DNA from: Gammaproteobacteria bacterium
Lineage (GTDB): Bacteria > Pseudomonadota > Gammaproteobacteria > Pseudomonadales > Azotimanducaceae
Direction: 5' to 3'
DNA length: 61,213 nucleotides
Assembly (NCBI GenBank): GCA_002726655.1
Contig: PBRP01000044.1
Span: forward strand, 1 to 61,213
The notes beneath the pieces are model-generated. The model was given only the letters and a program-made list of their open reading frames with translations. It searched no databases and was not told the DNA's origin. Position numbers and translations under genes: made by a program. Each line of letters opens with the position of its first letter. Within the stretch, counting starts at the first letter, position 1. Of this stretch, positions 53,959 through 61,213 are shown piece after piece.

Positions 53959-54638
53959 GCATCTACCGGCTTAAAGCGATAACCCTGGCCACGAACCGTC
54001 TCTATTGGCTTCAGCAGGTTATCAGGATCAATTTTTTTCCTTAGGCGGCCAACAAATACTTCAATAACATTGCTGTCTCTATCAAAATCCTGGTCATATA
54101 AGTGGTCAGTCAGTTCGCTTTTTGATATCACTTCACCTGGCCGCATCAGCAGGTATTGAAGTAAGTTGAATTCATAGGCGGTTAGATCCACTTTTATGCC
54201 ATCTACAGCAACCTGTTTGCCTTTCGTATCAAGGCGCAGGGGACCGTGCTCAATTACAGTCTTTAACTTACCTGAGGCCCTGCGAATTAGTGCTTCAAGG
54301 CGTGCCAGGAATTCCTGCACATGAAATGGCTTAACGAGATAGTCATCTGCACCCACCGACAGGCCATCCACCTTGTCTTTCCAATCCCCCCTCGCTGTTA
54401 ATATCAGTATTGGACAGTCCTTTCCTTCCGCTCTAAGCCTTTCAATAACTTCTATCCCTGAAATTTTCGGCAGGCCAAGGTCGATGACCGCTATGTCATA
54501 GTGATACTTCTGCCCCATGTGCAGACCGCGCTGTCCATCCTCACAGGCATCCACAGTAAACAGGTTCTTTTCCAGCAATTCCACGAGTTGCTCACGAAGT
54601 TTGGGTTCATCTTCAACTAGTAGTAAGTGCTGGGTCAT
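53955..54638 (-). CDS. PhoP-like OmpR-family response regulator
   Basis: 227 residues from ATG 54638 (AGGA nine nt upstream). Receiver domain with phospho-acceptor Asp53 (VIDLGLPKISG) and the conserved Thr/Lys (LTARGD, VKPFH), then a winged-helix DNA-binding domain (about 125-225, DSNVIEVFVGRLRKKIDPDN). Upstream on the same strand are a PepSY peptide and a glycine-zipper protein, likely members of the operon or its targets. Confidence 0.9.
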   Translation of the reverse strand: MTQHLLLVEDEPKLREQLVELLEKNLFTVDACEDGQRGLHMGQKYHYDIAVIDLGLPKISGIEVIERLRAEGKDCPILILTARGDWKDKVDGLSVGADDYLVKPFHVQEFLARLEALIRRASGKLKTVIEHGPLRLDTKGKQVAVDGIKVDLTAYEFNLLQYLLMRPGEVISKSELTDHLYDQDFDRDSNVIEVFVGRLRKKIDPDNLLKPIETVRGQGYRFKPVDA

Positions 54639-54649
54639 CCGTCGCAATC

Positions 54650-54958
54650 CTATTCAAAAACATCACCAGAAGTTCCATCAACAAAGACGTACTTGACTAC
54701 ACCACTGGCGGAAAGTGTCTTAACCTTGTAGACGGCGGGGCCTCGGCCCTTTATTAGGTTTATGGAGAGAATCTTGCTGTTCTGGTACTTTTGTTTAACC
54801 CTGGACGCGGCCTGTTTGCTACTGATTCTGGCACCATCCTGCTGAGGTAGAAGGTTTTGCGGGCCTCTCTGGGCTAACAAATAACCAGCTGGATCATAGG
54901 ATGCCGCGGTTGCAGCCATTGGAATGAGCAGCATTGCTAGGACAACGAAAAGTCGCAT
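54650..54958 (-). CDS. secreted PepSY-domain protein
   Basis: 102 residues with a signal peptide (cleaved near TAAA-SYD) and a PepSY-like domain (ISSKQAASRVKQKYQNSKIL ... AVYKVKTLSASGVVKYVFVD). AGGAG before the ATG. It is 11 nt upstream of the response-regulator start. Small PepSY proteins next to two-component systems are common and may modulate the sensor; here that is inference. Confidence 0.8.
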   Translation of the reverse strand: MRLFVVLAMLLIPMAATAASYDPAGYLLAQRGPQNLLPQQDGARISSKQAASRVKQKYQNSKILSINLIKGRGPAVYKVKTLSASGVVKYVFVDGTSGDVFE

Positions 54959-54977
54959 CTAAAACTCCTGAGTCACT

Positions 54978-55529
54978 CTATATTATGGGTGAGATTGCTA
55001 TTCGAACTCTGATGGTATCACCCGGATCTACTTTTGTGCGAGTTGAATAGGTGTGGTTGCTATACCGATATCTCACGTTATAACCAATGATCCTTTCTTC
55101 AACATGAGTATCTTCCACAATGCGACACCTCTCCTCAATCCCATATGTAACTGGCGGGGATTCCTGGTATTTTTGCGCCGCATAAGCGTTCCCTATAACT
55201 GCCCCCAGGGCAGCGCCCACCACAGTGCCAACCTGCCTGTTTCTCTTGCGATGACCAACAGCATTGCCAAAGGCTCCACCGATTACACCGCCCACCAGGG
55301 TGCTGACACCTCGATGCCTATTATCCCTGAATTCGTTCCGGTCGAAGTCATGATCGTTATAGGTAACCTCTTCCTCCCAGCACTCCCGTCTCGGCGTACT
55401 CACACGTAGAGTCTCAAAGATGGGTTCTGCATCTATCACCGTAGCAAAATCATATTCCACATCAACGGCAAACACTTCACTGCTAAAAAACAATACCAAC
55501 ATGAAACTGATGAGTAATTTCGACTTCAT
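54978..55529 (-). CDS. glycine-zipper (17-kDa antigen-like) secreted protein
   Basis: 183 residues from ATG 55529 (AAAGG eight nt upstream), with signal peptide and a glycine-zipper segment VGGVIGGAFGNAVG...VGTVVGAALGAVIGNAYA (about 78-115), the 2TM Rick_17kDa pattern. The C-terminus is rich in Arg and Tyr. Cell-envelope protein of unknown role; it lies 19 nt before the PepSY gene and is probably part of the PhoPQ-like operon. Confidence 0.8.
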   Translation of the reverse strand: MKSKLLISFMLVLFFSSEVFAVDVEYDFATVIDAEPIFETLRVSTPRRECWEEEVTYNDHDFDRNEFRDNRHRGVSTLVGGVIGGAFGNAVGHRKRNRQVGTVVGAALGAVIGNAYAAQKYQESPPVTYGIEERCRIVEDTHVEERIIGYNVRYRYSNHTYSTRTKVDPGDTIRVRIAISPII

Positions 55530-55611
55530 CGTCATCACCTTTCTAATCTGAGTGCTGACAAGCGTAGCCGATCAAGGCTGAATGCAACCTGAACTGGCCT
55601 AAAAACCGGTG

Positions 55612-56445
55612 CTAGCGGTATTCCAGGATCTTGTGTTCCTCATTGAGGAAGATCGTGATGTCAGATCTTTTCGGCAGGTCACCCAGCATCGCCCTGGTTA
55701 TCCTTTCGAAATACATAATAAATTCCCGGATAGCCCCCTCATCCATCACCTCTGCACCCGGGGGAAGGTCCTGTTCCTGCTGCAGGCGCCACTTCAATAC
55801 CGAGTCCATATCAGGGACGGCAAGAAAAATACGCATGTCACAGTCAAAGGCCTGTCGGTATTCACCTGATGCTAATTCTCCATTGACCTTTCGCCGCCAG
55901 CTGGCACCAGGATCCTTGACCGCCTCCAGTTCGTTAACCGGTATTTCCAGCAAGCTTTCAGGCTGCGGCAATGCACCCAGACACCAGCCCTCCAGCACCA
56001 GCACGTCAAGAGATTCCAATGTCTGCCACCGCGCATCCCGGTCATCTTCGGCCTTGTTAAATACCGGGTGCTTAGTGGTTCTCCGATCTCGAACACTTTC
56101 TAAGACACGGTTTAGCAGTGCCACATCATGTGTACCGGGGACACCCCGAACAGCAAACAGCGGATGACTATCGGCTGCTAATTTCTGTCGCGTTTCCCGG
56201 GTCTTATAGAAATCATCCAATGACAGGGCACCGGCTTTTAGTCCATCTACTTCCTGTAAAACCCCGACCAGTAAGTTTGCCAGTGTAGATTTACCACTAC
56301 CCTGGGCGCCTGACACCTCAACGATGAAGGGAGCCTTTTGTATTCTTTCAGTGATTTTCGCCGCAATTGCCTGAATCGCGTCGTAGTAGCCCGGGTCTTG
56401 AACTCGCATTGAAAGCGCGAGTTCATCGAAGTCCTTTCTATCCAT
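55612..56445 (-). CDS. P-loop kinase, D-glycerate 3-kinase-like
   Basis: 277 residues from ATG 56445. Walker A GAQGSGKST (46-54), SLDDFYKT, RGVPGTHD and LVLEGWCLG are the motif series of the plant-type glycerate kinase/YggC group. It would phosphorylate glycerate, though some members are uncharacterised. The start overlaps the end of dinG by 8 nt. Confidence 0.75.
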   Translation of the reverse strand: MDRKDFDELALSMRVQDPGYYDAIQAIAAKITERIQKAPFIVEVSGAQGSGKSTLANLLVGVLQEVDGLKAGALSLDDFYKTRETRQKLAADSHPLFAVRGVPGTHDVALLNRVLESVRDRRTTKHPVFNKAEDDRDARWQTLESLDVLVLEGWCLGALPQPESLLEIPVNELEAVKDPGASWRRKVNGELASGEYRQAFDCDMRIFLAVPDMDSVLKWRLQQEQDLPPGAEVMDEGAIREFIMYFERITRAMLGDLPKRSDITIFLNEEHKILEYR

Positions 56446-58570
56446 TTCCCAGCTCTCGACGAAATGGCGGCAGTGCATCAAGCAACCTTGCGCCATATCG
56501 CTGTGTGATCAGCCGCTTATCAAGAATCGTAATTCGCCCGACATCGGTCTCTGTCCGCAACAGCCTCCCACAGGCCTGCGCCATCTTTAGTGCGGCATCA
56601 GGGATCATAATTTCCTGGAATGAATTTCCACCTTCTGACTCAATCCACTCACTTAAGGTTGCACCAACTGGGTCATCCGGTACGGCAAACGGTATTTTTG
56701 CCAATACGACATGTCCGCAATATTTGCCCGGCAGGTCGATACCTTCAGAGAAGCTTGCCAAACCAAAAATGCAGCTGACCTCCCCATTGTCGATTCGTTT
56801 CTTGTGCTGGTTCACAATCTCTGATTTTGACAGGGTTCCCTGACTCAACACGAATTCAGCAAATGCCGGATCGATTTCATCAATGACCGCCAGCATTTGT
56901 CGCCAGGAAGTAAACAACACCAATGACCCTAATTCATCTTTCAGAATATCTGGAAGTAGCCTGCAAACCAGCTCAGTGTGCTGGTCGGCCTCTCTTGGAT
57001 CAACAGACATGGCAGGCACATTTAACACTGCCTGCTCATGAAACCTGAAGGGGCTGGGTAAGGTTGAAAACTGGTTTTCGGACGCTATTCCAGCCTTATC
57101 CCGAAAGAGAGAAAAGTCTCCCGCCATCGACAATGTTGCGGAGGTTACCACTGCAGCAAAGACTCTTGACCAGAGCAATTCGTTCAACGAATCACTAACA
57201 GAAATAGGACAGGCATTGAGCTGAATTTCCACACCGCTATCACTACTGGCTTCACGGAATGTAACCCAACGGGCATAGGGAGGTCCTCCAGGCATATCCT
57301 TTTGCATGTAGTTGGCCCATAGAGCCATGGCGGATTCGTGCCGGGCTGCCATAGCCGAGACAATGGGCAGCCAGTATTCATGACGCTCATTATCAAATTC
57401 ATCCGCATCTCCGAGACCTTCCTCAAGCGAAGATACCAGCCCGCCAGTTAGGCTGGTGAGTCTCGTGAACTGGCGCAGCAGGTCACCACTCATGTATGCG
57501 ATCTCATCAGTCACAAGACCCATGGGAAACCGATATTGCCAACCGGTATCGCTATGCTTTGCGTCCTCCTGAACCGGATCCAGCAAAGCAGACATCTGAT
57601 CAATTCCCGCAATGGCATCATTGACCACTTCTTCAAACTGTCCAAGTCCACCCGGTAGAATACCTACGTCCTGCAATTCCCCTGTCATCTGGAGCAGGGT
57701 TGCCGGGATTTGTGACAGCCAGCCTTGCGCGGATTTCAAGGCGATGAAATTAGAAAAATGATTCCCCGCCTTTTCCGGCAAGTGATGACCTTCGTCAAAG
57801 ATGTAGATGGCTTCCTCAGGCTCCGGCAGAACTGCACCACCACCCATCATAATGTCTGACAGGACGAGGTCGTGATTGGTCACAACGCAATCTACTTTAT
57901 GGATTCGTTCCCTGGCACGGTAAAAGAAGCAATTGTCGTAGTGCGAACATCGTCTGCCGGTGCATTGCACATGATCGGTACTAACCCTGAACCAAGCAGC
58001 ATTGTCAATTTCAGCCTGCCAGCCATCACGATCTCCATCCCATTGCCCTCGACCAAGGCTTTCCATCATGTCCTGATACAGGACGCGATGGGATTCATCG
58101 GGCTCAAATCTTTCATCATCGTATAGTGCCAGTGTCTGGTTAAGCGAACCCATTTCCTGCAAGGCAAGATCCAGTCGGGAAAGACACAAATATCGTCTTC
58201 TGCCTTTTGCGAGAACAAATGAGAAGTCCAGGGCGGCATGCTTCCTGATATCCGGCAGGTCGAGATTCACGAGCTGTTCCTGCAGGGCAATGGTCGCCGT
58301 TGAAATAACCAGTCGTTTCCCCAGGGCTTTTGCAATAGGTAGTGCAGCAATGGCGTAGGCTATGGTCTTTCCGGTACCAGTACCCGCCTCGATAACGCAG
58401 ATATTCGGACCATCCGATCCCTTTTCTTCTTCGCCTGGCTCTACATTGCCAAGCGAGCGTGCCATCTCAGCAATCATCAGGCGCTGGCAGCGTCGTCCAT
58501 TGAAACCTTTTTCAGAGAGCAAGCGCGTATAAGCAGCCTGTATCTCTTCCTTGAGTTCATCAGTCAACAT
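56438..58570 (-). CDS. dinG: DinG-family ATP-dependent DNA helicase
   Basis: 710 residues. XPD/DinG superfamily 2 helicase: Walker A EAGTGTGKT (61-69), DEAH-type FDEGHHLPEKAG, and the four Fe-S cysteines in RRRYLC, VQCTGRRC and DNCFF. The C-terminal motif VI QACGRLLRTETDVGR is present. In E. coli dinG is SOS-regulated, but I see no LexA box in the 238 bp upstream. Confidence 0.9.
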   Translation of the reverse strand: MLTDELKEEIQAAYTRLLSEKGFNGRRCQRLMIAEMARSLGNVEPGEEEKGSDGPNICVIEAGTGTGKTIAYAIAALPIAKALGKRLVISTATIALQEQLVNLDLPDIRKHAALDFSFVLAKGRRRYLCLSRLDLALQEMGSLNQTLALYDDERFEPDESHRVLYQDMMESLGRGQWDGDRDGWQAEIDNAAWFRVSTDHVQCTGRRCSHYDNCFFYRARERIHKVDCVVTNHDLVLSDIMMGGGAVLPEPEEAIYIFDEGHHLPEKAGNHFSNFIALKSAQGWLSQIPATLLQMTGELQDVGILPGGLGQFEEVVNDAIAGIDQMSALLDPVQEDAKHSDTGWQYRFPMGLVTDEIAYMSGDLLRQFTRLTSLTGGLVSSLEEGLGDADEFDNERHEYWLPIVSAMAARHESAMALWANYMQKDMPGGPPYARWVTFREASSDSGVEIQLNACPISVSDSLNELLWSRVFAAVVTSATLSMAGDFSLFRDKAGIASENQFSTLPSPFRFHEQAVLNVPAMSVDPREADQHTELVCRLLPDILKDELGSLVLFTSWRQMLAVIDEIDPAFAEFVLSQGTLSKSEIVNQHKKRIDNGEVSCIFGLASFSEGIDLPGKYCGHVVLAKIPFAVPDDPVGATLSEWIESEGGNSFQEIMIPDAALKMAQACGRLLRTETDVGRITILDKRLITQRYGARLLDALPPFRRELGNG

Positions 58571-58654
58571 CGGCTACTTTGGATACGTGGCCTGGAAATG
58601 TTTGATGAGGAGATGTTGCTATCATGAAGAAGCCCATCATAACATTTTGTCTGC

Positions 58655-58674
58655 TACTGGTTCGCTTACCAGTA
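58655..58674. other. 20-nt perfect inverted repeat between uvrB and dinG
   Basis: TACTGGT-TCGCTT-ACCAGTA: 7-bp arms around a 6-nt spacer, 81-100 bp upstream of the dinG ATG. It has the shape of an operator but is not the LexA sequence (CTGG...CCAG instead of CTGT...ACAG). No T-run follows on either strand, so a terminator is unlikely. The rest of the gap 58571-58808 shows nothing definite. Confidence 0.35.
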
Positions 58675-58808
58675 ATGGACAACCCCATCGCGTGGCATGA
58701 GACAGCCAATCCCAGTTAGTCAATAGAACGGCTGGCCCATCGAGGCATCATTACAAACTACTTACAACCCCATGACGGATAGCATCGAGTTCTGATTCGA
58801 TGTTTGGC

Positions 58809-60824
58809 TTAACCGCGAACGAATTGCTGACGTAATTCTTCTATCTGATCTCTGAGTTTTGCCGCCTCTTCAAATGCCAGGTTCTTGGCCTCAGCAAACA
58901 TTTGCTTTTCAAGGCTGAGTATCTCTTTTTCCAGCGCTTCCTGGCTGAGTTGACTACCGCGATAACGGCCTTTCTTTTCAGCAACACGAGCAGTTCCCCG
59001 CCTCCCCTTCGCCGGGACTCCACGGGCGCCTTCCATAATATCCGTGACTTCCCGTTTGATTCCAACGGGAACAATATTGTTCACCCGATTATGTTCCAGC
59101 TGTTTTTCGCGCCGCCGATCCGTCTCATCAATTGCACGCCGCATGGAATCAGTAACCTTATCGCCATACATGATGGCCTTGCCATGCAGATTTCTCGCGG
59201 CACGACCCACGGTCTGAATAAGTGAACGGTCAGAACGCAGGAAGCCTTCCTTGTCAGCATCGAGAATGGCAACGAGCGACACCTCCGGCATATCCAGACC
59301 CTCACGGAGGAGATTAATACCTACCAGCACGTCGAATTCACCAAGTCGGAGATCACGGATAATCTCAACCCGCTCAACAGTTTCAATATCAGAATGTAGA
59401 TAGCGGACCCTGATACTATTTTCATCCAGGTACTCAGTCAGATCTTCGGCCATTCTCTTCGTCAGGGTCGTTATCAGTACTCGCTCATTTTTTTTAACGC
59501 GTGTGCGAATCTCAGACAAGACATCATCGACCTGTGTCAGGGCTGGCCTAACTTCCAGTTCCGGATCCACCAGCCCCGTGGGCCGCACGACCTGTTCCAC
59601 TATCTGCCCGGACTTTTCCCTTTCATAGTTGCCAGGCGTAGCTGACACATAGATGGTCTGTGGCGCCATACTCTCCCACTCGTCAAATCTAAGCGGTCTG
59701 TTATCCAATGCCGATGGTAAGCGGAAGCCAAAGTCAACTAGTGTTTCCTTTCTTGAGCGATCACCCTTGTACATGGCGCCCAACTGCGGGACACCCACGT
59801 GAGACTCGTCCATAACGAGTAGCGCATCATCTGGCAGATAATCATAAAGTGTAGGTGGCGCCTCACCGGATGCACGACCAGACAGATACCGGGAATAATT
59901 TTCAATACCGCTGCAGTAACCCAGTTCCTTGATCATCTCCAGGTCAAACCGGGTTCTTTGTTCAAGGCGCTGTGCTTCCACCAGCTTATTGTTGTCCTTG
60001 AGATACTTGAGCCGGATGACAAGCTCATCCCGAATCTCATCAAGCGCCCTTTCGATCGTCTCGCGCGGCGTTACATAATGGGATTTCGGGAATATAGTGG
60101 CTCTCGGCATGCGCTGAATAATTTCACCCGTCAGGGGATCAAAGTAGGCCAAGTCTTCAATCACTTCATCGAACAATTCAATGCGGATTGCATTTCGGTC
60201 CGATTCAGCAGGAAAAACATCAATGACATCGCCCCTGACCCGATAGGTCGCCCGATGTAATTCAGTTTCATTTCGGGTGTATTGTAATTCAGCCAGTCGA
60301 CGCAGTATCCAGCGCTGGTCGACCCGGTCCCCGCGATCCAGGTGCATGACCATTTTCAGGTAAGCCCCGGGGTCCCCCAGACCATATATGGAAGATACTG
60401 ACGCCACTACAATCGCATCCTGCCTTTCCAGCAACGCTTTGGTAGCAGACAGTCGCATCTGCTCGATGTGCTCATTAATCGCGGCATCTTTTTCAATATA
60501 GGTATCGGAAGACGGTACATAGGCTTCCGGCTGATAGTAGTCATAGTAAGAGACAAAATATTCAACGGAGTTGAGTGGGAAAAATTCCTTGAACTCACCG
60601 TATAGCTGTGCCGCGAGTGTTTTATTGGGTGCCATGACCAGGGTTGGACGCTGGGTCTGCTCAACCACCTTAGCGATGGTGAAGGTCTTGCCGGAACCCG
60701 TAACACCCAGCAATATCTGCGATGCCAGCCCGGACTCGATACCGTCTATCAACTCGCTAATCGCCTGGGGCTGATCACCGGCGGGCTCAAAGTCTGATGT
60801 AACCGAGAATAAGCCTGATTTCAT
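58809..60824 (-). CDS. uvrB: excinuclease ABC subunit B
   Basis: 671 residues. Walker A GVTGSGKT (40-47), the beta-hairpin [23 protein letters not shown], and motif [11 protein letters not shown], ending in the UVR domain ([22 protein letters not shown]). Complete, usual length. It takes damaged DNA from UvrA and positions UvrC for incision. No LexA box is seen in front of it, although it is SOS-controlled in E. coli. Confidence 0.95.
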   Translation of the reverse strand: MKSGLFSVTSDFEPAGDQPQAISELIDGIESGLASQILLGVTGSGKTFTIAKVVEQTQRPTLVMAPNKTLAAQLYGEFKEFFPLNSVEYFVSYYDYYQPEAYVPSSDTYIEKDAAINEHIEQMRLSATKALLERQDAIVVASVSSIYGLGDPGAYLKMVMHLDRGDRVDQRWILRRLAELQYTRNETELHRATYRVRGDVIDVFPAESDRNAIRIELFDEVIEDLAYFDPLTGEIIQRMPRATIFPKSHYVTPRETIERALDEIRDELVIRLKYLKDNNKLVEAQRLEQRTRFDLEMIKELGYCSGIENYSRYLSGRASGEAPPTLYDYLPDDALLVMDESHVGVPQLGAMYKGDRSRKETLVDFGFRLPSALDNRPLRFDEWESMAPQTIYVSATPGNYEREKSGQIVEQVVRPTGLVDPELEVRPALTQVDDVLSEIRTRVKKNERVLITTLTKRMAEDLTEYLDENSIRVRYLHSDIETVERVEIIRDLRLGEFDVLVGINLLREGLDMPEVSLVAILDADKEGFLRSDRSLIQTVGRAARNLHGKAIMYGDKVTDSMRRAIDETDRRREKQLEHNRVNNIVPVGIKREVTDIMEGARGVPAKGRRGTARVAEKKGRYRGSQLSQEALEKEILSLEKQMFAEAKNLAFEEAAKLRDQIEELRQQFVRG

Positions 60825-61160
60825 GGGTTCGTCCAGATCGAGCGATTATATTGAGTTCGAGGGTCTAGCGGTGGTTAACGCCACGCAGTTTATGGTTCAC
60901 AAGTCATCTGGATCATTCGAAACGCTTGACCGACCCCAACATGACATTCAAGACTATAACCTAGTCGCAGGGATTTTTCTTTTTGCCCGGACCCTCCTGT
61001 TGCCAGCCTTATGTCAGTATTCTTTCCCCTGGGGTCGCTTAGATAGAAAATGGAACTGACCTGTTTTGCCCAACCCTGGCGATCCGCTTTTGCAAGTAGC
61101 GTGGCTAATGATTGTTGACCGGATTTTCCCTGCACTATACAATTCGCCCCCTTCTGACGT
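60825..61160. other. 336-bp intergenic region, no gene recognised
   Basis: Between the uvrB start and tRNA-Asn. A short minus-strand frame (60890-61135, GTG start) shows no domain or ribosome-binding site and is not called. No repeat, LexA box or clear terminator was seen; it should contain the promoters of uvrB and of the tRNA gene. Confidence 0.5.
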
Positions 61161-61213
61161 TCCCCGATAGCTCAGTTGGTAGAGCAAATGACTGTTAATC
61201 ATTGGGTCCCTGG
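61161..61213 (+). tRNA. tRNA-Asn (anticodon GTT), cut by the window end
   Basis: TCCCCGATAGCTCAGTTGGT starts the acceptor and D-arm; the anticodon arm ATGAC-TGTTAAT-CAT reads GTT. The sequence stops in the T-arm (GGGTCCCTGG). The first 53 nt fit bacterial tRNA-Asn. Confidence 0.9.

Noticed and set aside
60890-61135. Minus-strand ORF of 81 codons upstream of uvrB
   Set aside because: GTG start without Shine-Dalgarno, no domain, and it lies in a region expected to hold the uvrB and tRNA promoters.

Overview
The window is a chromosomal segment of a Gammaproteobacterium, probably a free-living, aquatic, mainly aerobic heterotroph. The evidence is the set of housekeeping genes in gammaproteobacterial arrangement (tusA-perM-dapA-bamC, bepA, nadA, cnoX, rmuC, uvrB, dinG, a PhoP/PhoQ-like pair), the Anr/FNR and LexA operators of the gammaproteobacterial type, and secreted lipid- and sugar-active enzymes (neutral ceramidase, GH20 hexosaminidase, lipoprotein hydrolase). 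The genus cannot be fixed from the sequence alone.

Region 1 (1-10.7 kb) is a respiratory island and the most unusual part. On the minus strand lie a CydA-like oxidoreductase subunit (cut by the window edge), three single-helix microproteins and two cytochromes c. On the plus strand lie a 48-residue membrane microprotein, a ba3-type heme-copper oxidase subunit II and subunit I, a SenC/SCO1 copper chaperone, a cytochrome b - double ferredoxin - MvhD fusion and a small membrane protein. A divergent heme A synthase-like protein closes the block. Subunit I has Gln where oxygen reductases of this type have the cross-linked Tyr. The order subunit II - subunit I - senC recalls the alternative nitric oxide reductase (sNOR, norSY-senC) of nitrifiers and methanotrophs. 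Two Anr/FNR boxes flank a universal stress protein gene between the two blocks, one of them at exactly class II spacing before the plus-strand operon, so the island is probably induced at low oxygen.

Region 2 (10.8-20.2 kb) is mixed and partly decaying: a porin gene with an in-frame amber codon, a soluble HDOD-chemoreceptor hybrid, a degenerate heme-sensor remnant with an in-frame ochre codon, a thiamine-diphosphate enzyme, a secreted peptide with a PspA homologue, a YtcJ-like amidohydrolase and a ROK sugar kinase.

Region 3 (20.2-35.4 kb) holds a glutamine synthetase-like/lipoprotein hydrolase/glutamine amidotransferase operon and then core genes (rmuC, cnoX, MBL hydrolase, bamC, dapA, perM, tusA, bepA, nadA, a glutathione synthetase-like ATP-grasp protein, tRNA-Lys). 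A 48-residue ORF sits behind two overlapping LexA boxes.

Region 4 (35.4-50.9 kb) carries a neutral ceramidase, a KstD-like flavoprotein, a PilZ-DUF1631-GGDEF-EAL protein split by a Trp-to-amber change, a membrane diguanylate cyclase, glycerol kinase, a GH20 hexosaminidase, an alpha/beta hydrolase and an acyl-CoA dehydrogenase. Region 5 (51-61.2 kb) has a DUF349 protein, the PhoPQ-like operon, a glycerate kinase-like P-loop kinase, dinG, uvrB and the start of tRNA-Asn.

Three copies of a 244-274 bp miniature inverted-repeat element (26.6, 35.6 and 48.5 kb) share imperfect 20-bp ends, a TA target site and a long internal hairpin; one copy has an extra arm on both sides of that hairpin. Short tandem repeats occur at 10.66, 33.16 and 49.64 kb.
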